A stretch of 64,000 nucleotides of DNA. Origin: Prevotella veroralis DSM 19559 = JCM 6290. Its GTDB lineage: Bacteria; Bacteroidota; Bacteroidia; Bacteroidales; Bacteroidaceae. The stretch lies in assembly GCF_000377625.1 (NCBI RefSeq), contig NZ_KB898327.1:124001-188000 (forward strand), given 5' to 3'. Shown one piece after another: positions 35,482 to 43,923 of the stretch (position 1 is the first letter of the stretch; every line of letters starts with the position of its first letter). Position numbers and translations under genes: made by a program. The notes under the pieces were generated by a model. That model ran no database searches. It saw nothing but the letters and a program-made list of their open reading frames with translations, and was not told the origin of the DNA.

Positions 35482-36045
35482 TTATAGCCTCATAAACGAC
35501 ACTTGCCGTTTCTTCACGGGCTTACCACCCTTAACTGTAAAACTGTCATTGAGTTCCATCACACCGGTAAAGCGTATCGCATCCTTTTCACTGGGGTTGA
35601 CAAGTAAGGAGGCTGTCGCATTGTCGAACACTTCCAAGACTATCTGGTAACTCTCATAATCGTTGCGAGTGGTCATAAAAATGCGTCTGCCACCTTTCAT
35701 GGGCTCTTCCTTATAACTCAAAAGAGGGGAAACAAGGGACAAGCCACCGCCCCGACCGTATGGAATCTGGTACACCCTACCCACATAAGGGAGGAATAAA
35801 CCAACAGAATCACCGCTTACTTCAATGCCCCAATCATCTTGTAAATAGATCGAAGGACCCCTCATTGGCTCCATTCTATCCATGAAGATGCGGTAACGAT
35901 GTTCGCCTAAATGAGCCTTGACAGCGGCAGCTTTCAGTTGAGCCATCGTCTCCTTTGATATTGGCTTACCGTCCGAATCATAGTAAGTCGTTGCACATCC
36001 CACCATTAGGAGTGCTGTAAATAAACATAAAAATAATCGTTTCAT
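35482..36045 (-). CDS. DUF4251 lipoprotein
   Basis: A 187-residue protein with a lipoprotein signal ending LLMVGC (C17). The mature region matches the DUF4251 pattern: DRMEPMRGPSIYLQDDWGIEVSGDSVGLFLPYVGRVYQIPYGRGGGLSL, then NDYESYQIVLEVFDNATASLLVNPSEKDAIRFTGVM. These are conserved Bacteroidota envelope proteins without a known activity. It is 42 bases downstream of a small anchored acidic protein and may be co-transcribed with it. Confidence 0.78.
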   Translation of the reverse strand: MKRLFLCLFTALLMVGCATTYYDSDGKPISKETMAQLKAAAVKAHLGEHRYRIFMDRMEPMRGPSIYLQDDWGIEVSGDSVGLFLPYVGRVYQIPYGRGGGLSLVSPLLSYKEEPMKGGRRIFMTTRNDYESYQIVLEVFDNATASLLVNPSEKDAIRFTGVMELNDSFTVKGGKPVKKRQVSFMRL

Positions 36046-36087
36046 AATAGTACCTCACTTTCTCTCTGATGAAAACAAGCCTTTGCT

Positions 36088-36546
36088 TTAGTCTATGCGT
36101 TCGATCTTTGGTGCGTTCATCTTCTCTATCGTAGGTGCAGAAGACTTACTGGAAGGTTCTGGATCTGGCGTTGTTGGGGCAGGAGAAGCTGGTGCAGCCA
36201 TTGGTGCCTCATTGCTTTCTTGATGGGATGTGCTTTCCTTTGACTTAGCTTTATCAGCCTTGTCCGTCTTGTCCTTAGCCTCATCTGCATCCTTGTCCTT
36301 GTCGTCCTTGGCTGTTAAATCATCCTTTGAAGACTTCGCATGAGGCCACAGATAATCGCCGACAATGTCTATCGTGTCCTTATCGGCAGTGCGTTGCTGT
36401 TCCTCCTCTTGCTCTTCTTCGCTTAAAGGACTATCTTTGTCATCGACTATCAGATTATATCCTATCCCTAAAAGAACGATAACTACCAGTCCACATAGCA
36501 CCTTAAACGTGAGTGACTTAGTAAATTTACGCTTCTTATTCTGCAT
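36088..36546 (-). CDS. membrane-anchored protein with a charged, disordered tail
   Basis: A 152-residue protein. A basic start (MQNKKRKFTKS) and one transmembrane helix (about 14-34) are followed by a long hydrophilic region: acidic (SEEEQEEEQQ), then Asp/Lys repeats (KDDKDKDADEAKDKTDKADKAK), then Pro/Ser/Ala (APASPAPTTPDPEPSS). It has no recognisable enzymatic domain. The topology suggests a single-pass inner-membrane protein with a disordered periplasmic arm. I do not recognise the family; the coding call rests on the start, helix and codon pattern. Confidence 0.6.
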   Translation of the reverse strand: MQNKKRKFTKSLTFKVLCGLVVIVLLGIGYNLIVDDKDSPLSEEEQEEEQQRTADKDTIDIVGDYLWPHAKSSKDDLTAKDDKDKDADEAKDKTDKADKAKSKESTSHQESNEAPMAAPASPAPTTPDPEPSSKSSAPTIEKMNAPKIERID

Positions 36547-36676
36547 TGGCTTAGCTTTAATATATTATTTTCTTTATGAAAGAGAACGCTATCGCTGCGT
36601 TCTCCTACACTCTATCTGCAAAGATAAACATTTATAAGGAAAACGCACCGAAACGATGATAAAAAATAATAAATGC

Positions 36677-38020
36677 CTATTCTTTAATACGAATAAACGC
36701 ATTGGCGAGGATGGCTGTGAGCCCTCCTGTGGTGATACCACTCGCGAAGATACTCTTAATGAGGTCTGGCATCTTATCAAGAATACCGGGCACTAACTCT
36801 ACACTCAAGCCCATTGCGAAGCTGATTGCCATAACCAATACTGCCTTACGAGTTATCTTCGTTGAAGCGATGATACGGATTCCTGCTGCTGCGACAGTAC
36901 CGAACATGAGGAGAGTGGCACCTCCTAAGACGGCATCAGGGATAAGGGAAAAGAGCTGACCAACCACTGGGAAAAGTCCTAATAACACCAAGGCAGCTGC
37001 AATGAAATACCCAACATAACGACTGGCAACGCCTGTTAATTGTATCATACCATTGTTTTGAGCAAAGATGGAGTTAGGGAAACTATTGAAGATAGCGGCT
37101 AAGAAAGAATTAAAACCATCTGCTAAGATTCCACCCTGCGCCCTTTTCAAGAAGACCGAACCCTCAACTGGCTCGCCAGAGATCAACGAGTTGGCTGTAA
37201 TATCGCCGAATGCTTCAACTGCAGTAACCAAGTAGATGAGCCCAAGACCGATGATTGAGCCTATATCAAAGCGCAGTCCATACTTGAAGGGGGTTGGTAT
37301 ATTCAGCGTTCCGGCACCACTTATGCGTGAAAAGTCAATCATGTTAAGGGCGTAGGCAGCAATACTTCCTATCAACAAACCCAACACGATGGATGCCATT
37401 CGTAGGAATCTGTTGCTCGAACGATTAAAGAATATAATGCTGACAAGTACTAAGAAAGCTAAACCAAGATTCTGCATGGATCCGAAAGTACCTGCATCTA
37501 TAGCCGACTGACCACCTCCGCACGAATTGATACCTGCCTTAATGAGGCACATACCAATGAGAGAAACAACAATACCGGACACTAATGGCGTGATAATCTT
37601 ACGTGTGTAAGGGAGTAAACGACTCACAATCATCTCTACAAAAGCCGCTACAAGGCATGCTCCGAAGATGTAACTTAAACCCATTTCTACGTTCATCTTT
37701 CCGCCAACCATACCTAACATTCCTGCACCAATTATCGGACTGATGAAAGAGAAGGATGTTCCTTGAATACAGAGAAGCCCTGCCCCTAATGGTCCCAAAC
37801 GTTTACACTGAATAAAGGTAGCTAATCCTGATACAAAAAGAGACATAGATACAAGGAAGCCAGTGGTCTCTAAGTCAAATTTCAACGCCGAACTGATAAT
37901 GAGTGGAGGCGTGATAATAGCTACAAAGATGGCTAATAAATGCTGTAAAGCCGCAAACAACGTTTCACGAAGGGGTGGTCTGTCATTCAAACCATAGATA
38001 AGTTCCTTTGATACTTCCAT
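36677..38020 (-). CDS. nucleobase:cation symporter 2 family, probable xanthine permease
   Basis: A 447-residue membrane protein of the NCS2 (UraA/XanP/PbuX) family. QHLLAIFVAIITPPLIIS opens helix 1, IQGTSFSFISPIIGAG and AEMIVSRLLPY-like segments follow, and TAVEAFGDITANSLISGEPV and SFPNSIFAQNNGMIQLTGVASRYVG are family signatures of helices 8-10. The start at 38020 (MEVSKELIYGLNDRPP) is preferred to 38083, whose extra 21 residues look non-conserved. Its position directly downstream of xpt, on the same strand, suggests xanthine as the substrate. Confidence 0.88.
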   Translation of the reverse strand: MEVSKELIYGLNDRPPLRETLFAALQHLLAIFVAIITPPLIISSALKFDLETTGFLVSMSLFVSGLATFIQCKRLGPLGAGLLCIQGTSFSFISPIIGAGMLGMVGGKMNVEMGLSYIFGACLVAAFVEMIVSRLLPYTRKIITPLVSGIVVSLIGMCLIKAGINSCGGGQSAIDAGTFGSMQNLGLAFLVLVSIIFFNRSSNRFLRMASIVLGLLIGSIAAYALNMIDFSRISGAGTLNIPTPFKYGLRFDIGSIIGLGLIYLVTAVEAFGDITANSLISGEPVEGSVFLKRAQGGILADGFNSFLAAIFNSFPNSIFAQNNGMIQLTGVASRYVGYFIAAALVLLGLFPVVGQLFSLIPDAVLGGATLLMFGTVAAAGIRIIASTKITRKAVLVMAISFAMGLSVELVPGILDKMPDLIKSIFASGITTGGLTAILANAFIRIKE

Positions 38021-38116
38021 TCTTTTACTTTTAAAACTACTATATAATAAGGTGAAGTTATATATCTTTAAAACACGTTTCAATGACTATCAGTAAACGA
38101 GCAATAGTCTATAAAC

Positions 38117-38149
38117 AAACAAGGTGGACGTATGCAGTCCACCTTGTTT
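38117..38149 (-). terminator. hairpin overlapping the xpt stop codon
   Basis: AAACAAGGTGGAC (38117-38129) and GTCCACCTTGTTT (38137-38149) form a perfect 13-bp stem with a 7-base loop. The right arm includes most of the xpt stop codon. The stem is followed on the minus strand by ATAGAC rather than a long T-run, but the stem is strong enough to act as a terminator or attenuator between xpt and the permease. Confidence 0.65.
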
Positions 38150-38720
38150 AATCTTCTTTCAGTTTAATCTCACAATTCTCAAGCGATTCAATGATAGCTA
38201 AACTCTCACAGCGAACGCCCGCTTGCTCTATTGCATCACGTCCATGCTGGAACGCCTTCTCGATGATAAAGCCCATACCAACTAGTTCCGCGCCCGCTTG
38301 TTTACATAAGTCTATGATACCTTTAGCCGCATTTCCGTAGGCAAGGAAGTCATCAACGAACAACACCTTATCGCCTTCTCTAAGGTATTCTTTGGATATT
38401 ACGACATGATACTCACGTTGCTTCGTGAAAGAAAACACTGTCGTCGACAGCATGTCAGCCATGGTTGAAGGCTTCTTCTTCTTTGCGAAGACAACAGGAA
38501 GGTCTAATAAGAACCCCATCATGATAGCTGGTGCAATGCCACTAGCCTCTATTGTGATGATTTTATTAATCTCCGTTGAGGCGTATCTACGTATGAATTC
38601 CACACAAATACGCTTCATCAAATTAGGATCCATTTGATGATTAATAAACTTGTCTACCTTTAGGATGCCTCCAGGATAACACTTGCCATCCTTTAAAATA
38701 CGGTCACGTAATGCTTTCAT
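38148..38720 (-). CDS. xpt: xanthine phosphoribosyltransferase
   Basis: Converts xanthine plus PRPP to XMP in purine salvage. The 190-residue protein starts [32 protein letters not shown], the standard Xpt opening. The PRPP-binding loop is [17 protein letters not shown], and the hood region [25 protein letters not shown] is characteristic. The start at 38720 is chosen because the in-frame ATG at 38765 lies within the -7 box of its promoter (38763-38770). The xanthine permease lies downstream, so uptake and salvage are paired. Confidence 0.95.
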   Translation of the reverse strand: MKALRDRILKDGKCYPGGILKVDKFINHQMDPNLMKRICVEFIRRYASTEINKIITIEASGIAPAIMMGFLLDLPVVFAKKKKPSTMADMLSTTVFSFTKQREYHVVISKEYLREGDKVLFVDDFLAYGNAAKGIIDLCKQAGAELVGMGFIIEKAFQHGRDAIEQAGVRCESLAIIESLENCEIKLKED

Positions 38721-38762
38721 TGTGCAATTAATAGTTTGTCGATGCCGAGAATTAATTGCCAA

Positions 38763-38770
38763 CAAAAGTA
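38763..38770 (-). promoter_or_regulatory. -7 box of xpt
   Basis: Minus-strand TACTTTTG followed by TTGGC, about 43 bases before the xpt start at 38720. I see no purine riboswitch-like fold in the short leader. Confidence 0.6.
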
Positions 38771-38854
38771 CTAAAAAGATGGAATATAAGCACTATAACA
38801 ACCTTACTTTTATCTCTCTTTATTGCAGAAAAGTACATTCACATCGATTAAACA

Positions 38855-38884
38855 TTGTTGTTACAAAAAGATTTAGTACTTTTG
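38855..38884 (+). promoter_or_regulatory. promoter of the TonB-dependent receptor
   Basis: TTGTTG at 38855-38860 and the -7 box TACTTTTG at 38877-38884 (19-base spacer from the first TTG), followed by CACC. Predicted transcript start near 38888, so the leader is only about 54 bases. Confidence 0.7.
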
Positions 38885-38893
38885 CACCCGTTT

Positions 38894-38929
38894 GCCAGTC
38901 TGTTAACAAACTTACAACTGGCGTTTTTT
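38894..38929 (+). terminator. terminator-like hairpin in the TonB receptor leader
   Basis: GCCAGT (38894-38899), bulged C, TGT pairs with ACA-ACTGGC (38914-38922), followed by G and six T (38924-38929). It lies between the promoter and the start codon at 38942, so it would end transcription before the gene unless relieved. No anti-terminator arm is obvious in the few bases upstream. Confidence 0.65.
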
Positions 38930-38941
38930 ATTAATTATATT

Positions 38942-41014
38942 ATGTACAAACCAACTTTTGAAAAGCGCAGTGTCCTGAAGTTTAAGCACTTCTCTAATCA
39001 CGGCTACTCGCTCTTTGCTGTTCTTGGCAAGGAGGTTTTGATTGGTGTACTGAGTGTTGCTACCTTACAGCATGCTACTGCCAAAGGTATTAGTGTTAAT
39101 GCTGAAAAGGCAGAAATGGACTCAGTTGTAACCAACCGAGGCGTGATGATGGATGAAGTAAGCGTCACGGGAACACGCGCACCACTGACTGTTAGTCAGC
39201 AAGCGAGAATGGTAACTGTACTAAGTCGTGAGGATATCCAAGCGGCGCCAGTACAGAGTGTGAATGACTTATTGAAGTATGCCGTCGGTGTCGATGTACG
39301 ACAAAAGGGTCCTCTAGGGGCTTTGACAGACGTAAGCATACGTGGGGGAAACTCCGAACAAGTCACAATTCTTCTCAATGGCATCAATATCTGTGATGCA
39401 CAAACAGGTCATAACGCTTTCGATTTCCCAGTTGATATTAGTGAAATCGAGCGCATCGAAATTCTTGAAGGACCTGCTGCACGAGTTTATGGTACGTCTT
39501 CTTTATTAGGTGCTATAAACATTGTAACCCAAACTCCACCACAATCAAGTCTCTCCGCACACGTAGAAGGCGGCTCATACGGCTATCTTAGTGCCGGTAT
39601 GCGAGCGAACTTATCAAAGGGAAAATGGAACAATCAGCTATCTGGTTCATATACCCGCAGTGATGGTTATCTTCGTAACAAAGCAGGCAAACTGAATGCT
39701 GATTATCGCACAGGTAAGGCTTTCTATCAAGGCAATTACACGAATAACGACGTTAGAGTTCAGTGGCACGCAGGTATGAGTATAAAGGACTTTGGTTCTA
39801 ACACATTCTACTCTTCAAAGTTTGATGACCAGTTTGAACACACGTTAAAAACCTTCACTGCCATTCAAGCAGAGAACCTTCAAGGGCGTTTCCACATCCG
39901 TCCTGCCATCTATTGGAACCATAGCATGGATCGCTTCGAACTGTTCCGAAACGCTGCAAACAAGTATCCTTTCAATTATCACCGCACGGATGTCTATGGT
40001 GTAAACCTCAATACTTACTTTGATTGGAAACTAGGACGAACAGCCGTAGGAGCCGAGATTCGCAATGAAGATCTCATCAGTGGTAACCTTGGCGAACCAC
40101 TTGCTAAGCCTAAGCATATCCATGGTACGGACAGAAACTACACCGTTGGTCTAAACAGGACGAATATCCAGTTCGTCTTTGAACACAATCTCATCCTTGA
40201 CCGATTCACGTTATCTGCGGGTTTAATAGCCGTTAAGAACACACAAGCTGATATGCACATGCGTGTTTACCCAGGCGTTGACGCAAGTTATCGTATTGGA
40301 CAAGCATGGAAGTTATATGCCTCTTACAACACATCTCTTCGTATGCCTTCTGTAACGGAATTATTCTATTCTGTAGGTGGACATAAGGCTGATAAGCACC
40401 TCAAACCAGAGGAACTTTCAGCATTAGAAACAGGCGTTAAATATGAAACCAAGGGTGTTACTGCCAAGGCGAGTCTATATTGGAATCATCATAAGAACCT
40501 CATCGACTGGATCAATGATGGAACTTTAGATGCCAGCGGAGCACCGCTTTGGAAGAGTGTTAACTTTGGAACTATCAACGACTTCGGGGCAGAGATGGCA
40601 CTTGACTTTAATCTTCTGCAGCTCATCCCATCGCAACGTTTCTTTAAGAAGTTCGGTGTTGCTTATAGTTACATCAACCAGGATAAGACTGAGCAAGCAG
40701 GTGTCGTGAGCAAATATGCCCTCGAATACTTAAAGAATAAGGTGGTAAGTAACCTCCAAATGAACCTTTGGCGCAATCTTGACCTCGGTCTTAGCTATCG
40801 CTTCCAACACCGTATGGGCAGCTATTTGGACGTAAATAATCAACGTCACAAATACAGAAGTTACGGCGTAATGGACGCTAGATTAAGTTGGAATGATAAG
40901 AGTTGGACAGCCTATCTGGAGGCTAACAACCTCTTCGGAACGCATTATCTTGATTATGGAAACGTCCCTCAACCCGGCACATGGGTTATCGGTGGCATCC
41001 GTATCAACCTATAA
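38942..41014 (+). CDS. TonB-dependent outer-membrane receptor, BtuB-like
   Basis: A 690-residue receptor for energy-dependent uptake across the outer membrane. The N-terminus (KFKHFSNHGYSLFAVLGKEVLIGVLSVATLQ, residues about 13-43) is the unusual long signal region seen in some Bacteroidota TonB receptors. MMDEVSVTGTRAPL is a TonB-box-like region. The plug follows (LLKYAVGVDVRQKGPLGALTDVSIRGGNSEQVTILLNG, then ERIEILEGPAARVYGTSSLLGAINIVTQ). The barrel ends NLFGTHYLDYGNVPQPGTWVIGGIRINL. BtuB-like by plug sequence, but a vitamin B12 substrate is not proven: no cobalamin riboswitch fits the short leader. The ATG at 38855 lies inside the promoter. Confidence 0.9.
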   Translation: MYKPTFEKRSVLKFKHFSNHGYSLFAVLGKEVLIGVLSVATLQHATAKGISVNAEKAEMDSVVTNRGVMMDEVSVTGTRAPLTVSQQARMVTVLSREDIQAAPVQSVNDLLKYAVGVDVRQKGPLGALTDVSIRGGNSEQVTILLNGINICDAQTGHNAFDFPVDISEIERIEILEGPAARVYGTSSLLGAINIVTQTPPQSSLSAHVEGGSYGYLSAGMRANLSKGKWNNQLSGSYTRSDGYLRNKAGKLNADYRTGKAFYQGNYTNNDVRVQWHAGMSIKDFGSNTFYSSKFDDQFEHTLKTFTAIQAENLQGRFHIRPAIYWNHSMDRFELFRNAANKYPFNYHRTDVYGVNLNTYFDWKLGRTAVGAEIRNEDLISGNLGEPLAKPKHIHGTDRNYTVGLNRTNIQFVFEHNLILDRFTLSAGLIAVKNTQADMHMRVYPGVDASYRIGQAWKLYASYNTSLRMPSVTELFYSVGGHKADKHLKPEELSALETGVKYETKGVTAKASLYWNHHKNLIDWINDGTLDASGAPLWKSVNFGTINDFGAEMALDFNLLQLIPSQRFFKKFGVAYSYINQDKTEQAGVVSKYALEYLKNKVVSNLQMNLWRNLDLGLSYRFQHRMGSYLDVNNQRHKYRSYGVMDARLSWNDKSWTAYLEANNLFGTHYLDYGNVPQPGTWVIGGIRINL

Positions 41015-41071
41015 GTTCTATCTAACTTATAACTATTTATCAATTTGAAAAAGCATTGATAATATCAATAA

Positions 41072-41106
41072 AAAGGGAGATTTCCAAAGATGGAGTATCT
41101 CCCTTT
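41072..41106 (+). terminator. terminator of the TonB receptor gene
   Basis: AAAGGGAGAT (41072-41081) pairs with ATCTCCCTTT (41097-41106), with a 15-base loop and the tail CTTCATAC. It lies about 58 bases after the stop. Confidence 0.75.
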
Positions 41107-41154
41107 CTTCATACTTCATACTACTGGAAAGACTTTAAGAGCGCACTTAACAGA

Positions 41155-43383
41155 TTAATTCACATTCACAGCGATACCACGACGCAACATATCGTTCATC
41201 AAAGGGCGCACACGAAGGAGGTAATCAGTATAACTGCGCCGTTCAGGGATGGTCCAACCTGCTTCAGACAAAGCAGCAGCACGAGGGAAAGCCTGATAAT
41301 AAAGTCGTTCCGAGGAATTGATACATTCGCTCCAAAGTGTACCGCTCACGCCTAAGAGATTACGCTGTACAAAGGTACTATCCATCCCCCATGCCGGATC
41401 AAGACGATAAGTTTGTTCATGCGAAGTAACGGGCATTCCCCAATTAACCTCTGGCATATCGCCTCGCCCTTGTGGGTAGTCAAGATAGCAATGCTCGCCT
41501 GGACACATCATAATCTTTGCTTTGTTACGCACGGCTGCATCTATCGCCACCTGCGTTAACCCATTCCGCCAAGCATAAACAACGCACCCCGGCTGAATCG
41601 TCTTAAACTCCTTCTCATACCAATACATCGGCGTCTTCCCCAACTGATGAAGCTGTTTTATAACTCGATCAAAGAGGTATTGCTGTAATTGCCAGTTCTC
41701 TGTAAACCCTTCCTTCCGCTTTAGTTCCTTACAAGCAGGGCAGTTTGTCCATGCGCCTAATGGTGGTTGACCTGCCTCATCACCGCCCAGATGAACGTAT
41801 GGAGCAGGGAATACCTCGGCTAACTCCTTTAGAACGTTATCAAGAAACTCGTAAACAAAGGGTTCGGCAGGGCAGAGTAAGTCATTACTAACGCCACAGG
41901 TCAAACGGATGGGAACTTCTTTTTTAGCACAAGAGAGTTGTGGGAAACAATGAATAGCAGCCACTTCATGCCCAGGAAGTTCTATCTCTGGAATCACCAT
42001 AACATGATATTGAGCTGCAAAACGTACCAACTCACGCATCTGCTCTTGCGTATAAAAGCCGCTAATACGCTCTGGCATATCATCCATTCCTACTCTGTCG
42101 GAGGCTTTCTCAGTAAGTTCTGGATATTTCTTAATCTCTATTCTCCATGCTTGATCATCAACTAAATGGAGGTGAAGGGCATTGAATTTGAAGCGAGCCA
42201 TCTCTACAATGAAGTGCTTTAAATCGTTGAATGGGATGAAATGACGCACTGGATCAAGCATTAACTCACGCACTTCCGTTCGCGGCTGATCTACTATATA
42301 AAGAGGAGGAATCGTTGTTGAGGGGGCAGCAACACCATTTCCTATACATAATTGTTCGAGTGTCATCAGTCCATAAAACACTCCCGCTGCTGTCTTTCCC
42401 TTTATCTCTACGCCTTTATTTGATATGTCTAACGTATAAGCCTCAGCATTGTTTAGGGTTGAATCAAGGGATAAACGCACCATTACTCCCCTACTCTTAC
42501 CACCTTTTATATTATTAGCTTGCAGACGGAGTACAGTCGTTGTACGTTCACGAAGTATGCGTTCAGCTTGTTTCTTTTCATTATCTAAACCGTTCGAAGC
42601 CTCAATGCCGATAACATCCGACCAATTCAACGCCTTTTTATAAACGCCTTTCGGATTTGTTTTAGAGAACACTTCCATGCGAAGAGGACGTGGAACGAGT
42701 AACTCTTCAGGCTCACAAACATTCTTCTCTTCGGTCTTCGAGAAGAAAGAACGCCAACCCACAGCGTTCCGATAAACCGCTTTTGCCTTTGAAGGAACAA
42801 TGAGTTTGACTTTCTTAAAATCAATTCCTACAAAGGTATTAGCTGCACAAACTGGTGGAACAAGTGCTGAAAGACGTATCACACGCAAGCCTTTACAATT
42901 AGCAAAAGCAAAAGACTCCAAACGAGGAGAACCTTCAAACACGAGTTCATCCAAACCACTACAACCATTGAAAGCCGATGCTTCTATCACACGAGTTGAT
43001 GATGGGATGAGTAATTGCCCCTTTAAACCATCACAAGCAAAGAACGCCTGACTACCAATAGAGTCCAAAGTCGCAGGGAGAATAAGCTTTTGTAATCTAT
43101 GCCGAGAGTGCATTGCATTACGTGGAATCACTTTGCAGGCAGTTTGAGAAAGGTCGAGTACAGTTTCATTCACCTTTACATCGCGCAGAGTTCGAAAGTT
43201 TTGAGCCTTCATTGGCAATGCAGCTAGTAGTATAAACATGCTTATCAGTATCTTATTAATAGCATGTTTCGCATACACCTGACAAGAGGAAGCAGATGTT
43301 CCAGCCCTAGGTTGCACACGGACACAGGTGAGTTTGCTCCCAAAGATTCCCCCAATTATCGTCTTTCTCATGTTCATCTTCAT
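41155..43383 (-). CDS. BspA-like leucine-rich repeat region fused to a GH20 beta-hexosaminidase
   Basis: A 742-residue predicted secreted protein. A hydrophobic signal segment (KILISMFILLAALPMKAQ) lies unusually far in, at about 45-61. Residues about 65-210 are BspA-type LRR_5 repeats (LQKLILPATLDSIGSQAFFACDGLK, STRVIEASAFNGCSGLDELVFEGS). From about 230 comes a GH20 N-terminal domain and then the catalytic barrel: FNALHLHLVDDQAWRIEIKKYPEL, and HLGGDEAG with the catalytic Asp-Glu near 535. It should release terminal N-acetylhexosamines from glycans. The start is supported by the promoter at 43423-43430; ATGs at 43377 and 43371 are alternatives. Confidence 0.88.
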   Translation of the reverse strand: MKMNMRKTIIGGIFGSKLTCVRVQPRAGTSASSCQVYAKHAINKILISMFILLAALPMKAQNFRTLRDVKVNETVLDLSQTACKVIPRNAMHSRHRLQKLILPATLDSIGSQAFFACDGLKGQLLIPSSTRVIEASAFNGCSGLDELVFEGSPRLESFAFANCKGLRVIRLSALVPPVCAANTFVGIDFKKVKLIVPSKAKAVYRNAVGWRSFFSKTEEKNVCEPEELLVPRPLRMEVFSKTNPKGVYKKALNWSDVIGIEASNGLDNEKKQAERILRERTTTVLRLQANNIKGGKSRGVMVRLSLDSTLNNAEAYTLDISNKGVEIKGKTAAGVFYGLMTLEQLCIGNGVAAPSTTIPPLYIVDQPRTEVRELMLDPVRHFIPFNDLKHFIVEMARFKFNALHLHLVDDQAWRIEIKKYPELTEKASDRVGMDDMPERISGFYTQEQMRELVRFAAQYHVMVIPEIELPGHEVAAIHCFPQLSCAKKEVPIRLTCGVSNDLLCPAEPFVYEFLDNVLKELAEVFPAPYVHLGGDEAGQPPLGAWTNCPACKELKRKEGFTENWQLQQYLFDRVIKQLHQLGKTPMYWYEKEFKTIQPGCVVYAWRNGLTQVAIDAAVRNKAKIMMCPGEHCYLDYPQGRGDMPEVNWGMPVTSHEQTYRLDPAWGMDSTFVQRNLLGVSGTLWSECINSSERLYYQAFPRAAALSEAGWTIPERRSYTDYLLRVRPLMNDMLRRGIAVNVN

Positions 43384-43422
43384 TTATAGAAATTAATAGA
43401 CTTTGGTTTTCACTATGGGTAA

Positions 43423-43430
43423 CAAAGATA
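43423..43430 (-). promoter_or_regulatory. -7 box of the GH20 gene
   Basis: Minus-strand TATCTTTG followed by TTACCC, 40 bases before the ATG at 43383. It makes the first in-frame ATGs the natural starts despite the long stretch before the hydrophobic segment. Confidence 0.6.
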
Positions 43431-43550
43431 CAAATAAGAATTGGAAAAGCTATTACTAACCGTACCTTTTTATGCACAAAGCGTACTTTGATAATAGAAA
43501 ATGTAATTAACTCCTATCAAAAAAACATAACACTCGGTAGCACTTAATAT

Positions 43551-43640
43551 CCTCCAGAACTATTACAAGGCTTCTGTAATACCTCTCCAAGGCTTCTGTA
43601 ATACTTCTCCAAGCCTTTTGTAACATTACAGAAAAGCTTT
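43551..43640. repeat. CTCCAAGGCTTCTGTAATAC tandem repeat, copy 1
   Basis: At least three units: CTCCAGAACTATTACAAGG, then CTTCTGTAATACCTCTCCAAGG and CTTCTGTAATACTTCTCCAAGC, then CTTTTGTAACATTACAGAAAAGC. The period is about 21 bases. A related array in the opposite orientation lies at 51619-51704. Confidence 0.7.
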
Positions 43641-43724
43641 AAGTCGACTCGAAGAAAAAGTTTTTAACGGCTTAAAAAACAAAAAGAAAGAAACCAAAAG
43701 ATGATTTCTTTCTCTTCAATTAAG

Positions 43725-43799
43725 TCGGGATGACCAGACTCGAACTGGCGACCACTGGTCCCCCAGACCAGCATTCTAAACCTACTGAACTACATCCCG
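43725..43799 (-). tRNA. tRNA-Pro (anticodon GGG)
   Basis: Read on the minus strand it folds as a full cloverleaf. The acceptor is CGGGATG/CATCCCG with discriminator A, the D arm GTTC...GAAT, the anticodon stem CTGGT/ACCAG around loop CTGGGGG, and the T arm GCCAG-TTCGAGT-CTGGT. Loop positions 34-36 are GGG, so it reads proline CCC (and CCU). CCA is not encoded, so the cca gene product would add it. A TAATTTTG promoter lies just upstream (43817-43824). Confidence 0.95.
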
Positions 43800-43816
43800 T
43801 TCCTTTAAAAGCCCTG

Positions 43817-43824
43817 CAAAATTA
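43817..43824 (-). promoter_or_regulatory. -7 box of tRNA-Pro
   Basis: Minus-strand TAATTTTG followed by CAGGGC, 18 bases before the mature tRNA 5' end. It is divergent from the aroA promoter. Confidence 0.6.
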
Positions 43825-43887
43825 CGTACTTTCCATGATATTAGCAAACTTTTGAGGTTCTTTTTCTCACATCCCAAGTTTATTTTG

Positions 43888-43895
43888 TAATTTTG
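43888..43895 (+). promoter_or_regulatory. -7 box of the aroA-porW-porX-tsaE operon
   Basis: TAATTTTG followed by TGATG, about 29 bases before the aroA ATG at 43924. With the short gaps downstream it could drive all five genes to 51089. Confidence 0.5.
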
Positions 43896-43923
43896 TGATG
43901 TAATAATTATGCACCGAAAAAGC

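Larger units (their letters stand above)
43384..43724. other. gene-free interval between the GH20 gene and tRNA-Pro
   Basis: Contains the GH20 promoter (43423-43430), the CTATTACAA/CTCCAAG repeat array (43551-43640), and an AT-rich segment past the tRNA 3' end that may serve as its terminator (AAAAAGTTTTTAACGGC). No coding frame is supported. Confidence 0.5.

Noticed and set aside
38855..38941. Cobalamin riboswitch before the BtuB-like receptor
   Set aside because: The leader is only about 54 bases, far too short for a B12 riboswitch, and no B12 box is seen.
38855..38941. Longer TonB receptor starting at 38855
   Set aside because: The extension covers the promoter and the terminator hairpin and is not protein-like.
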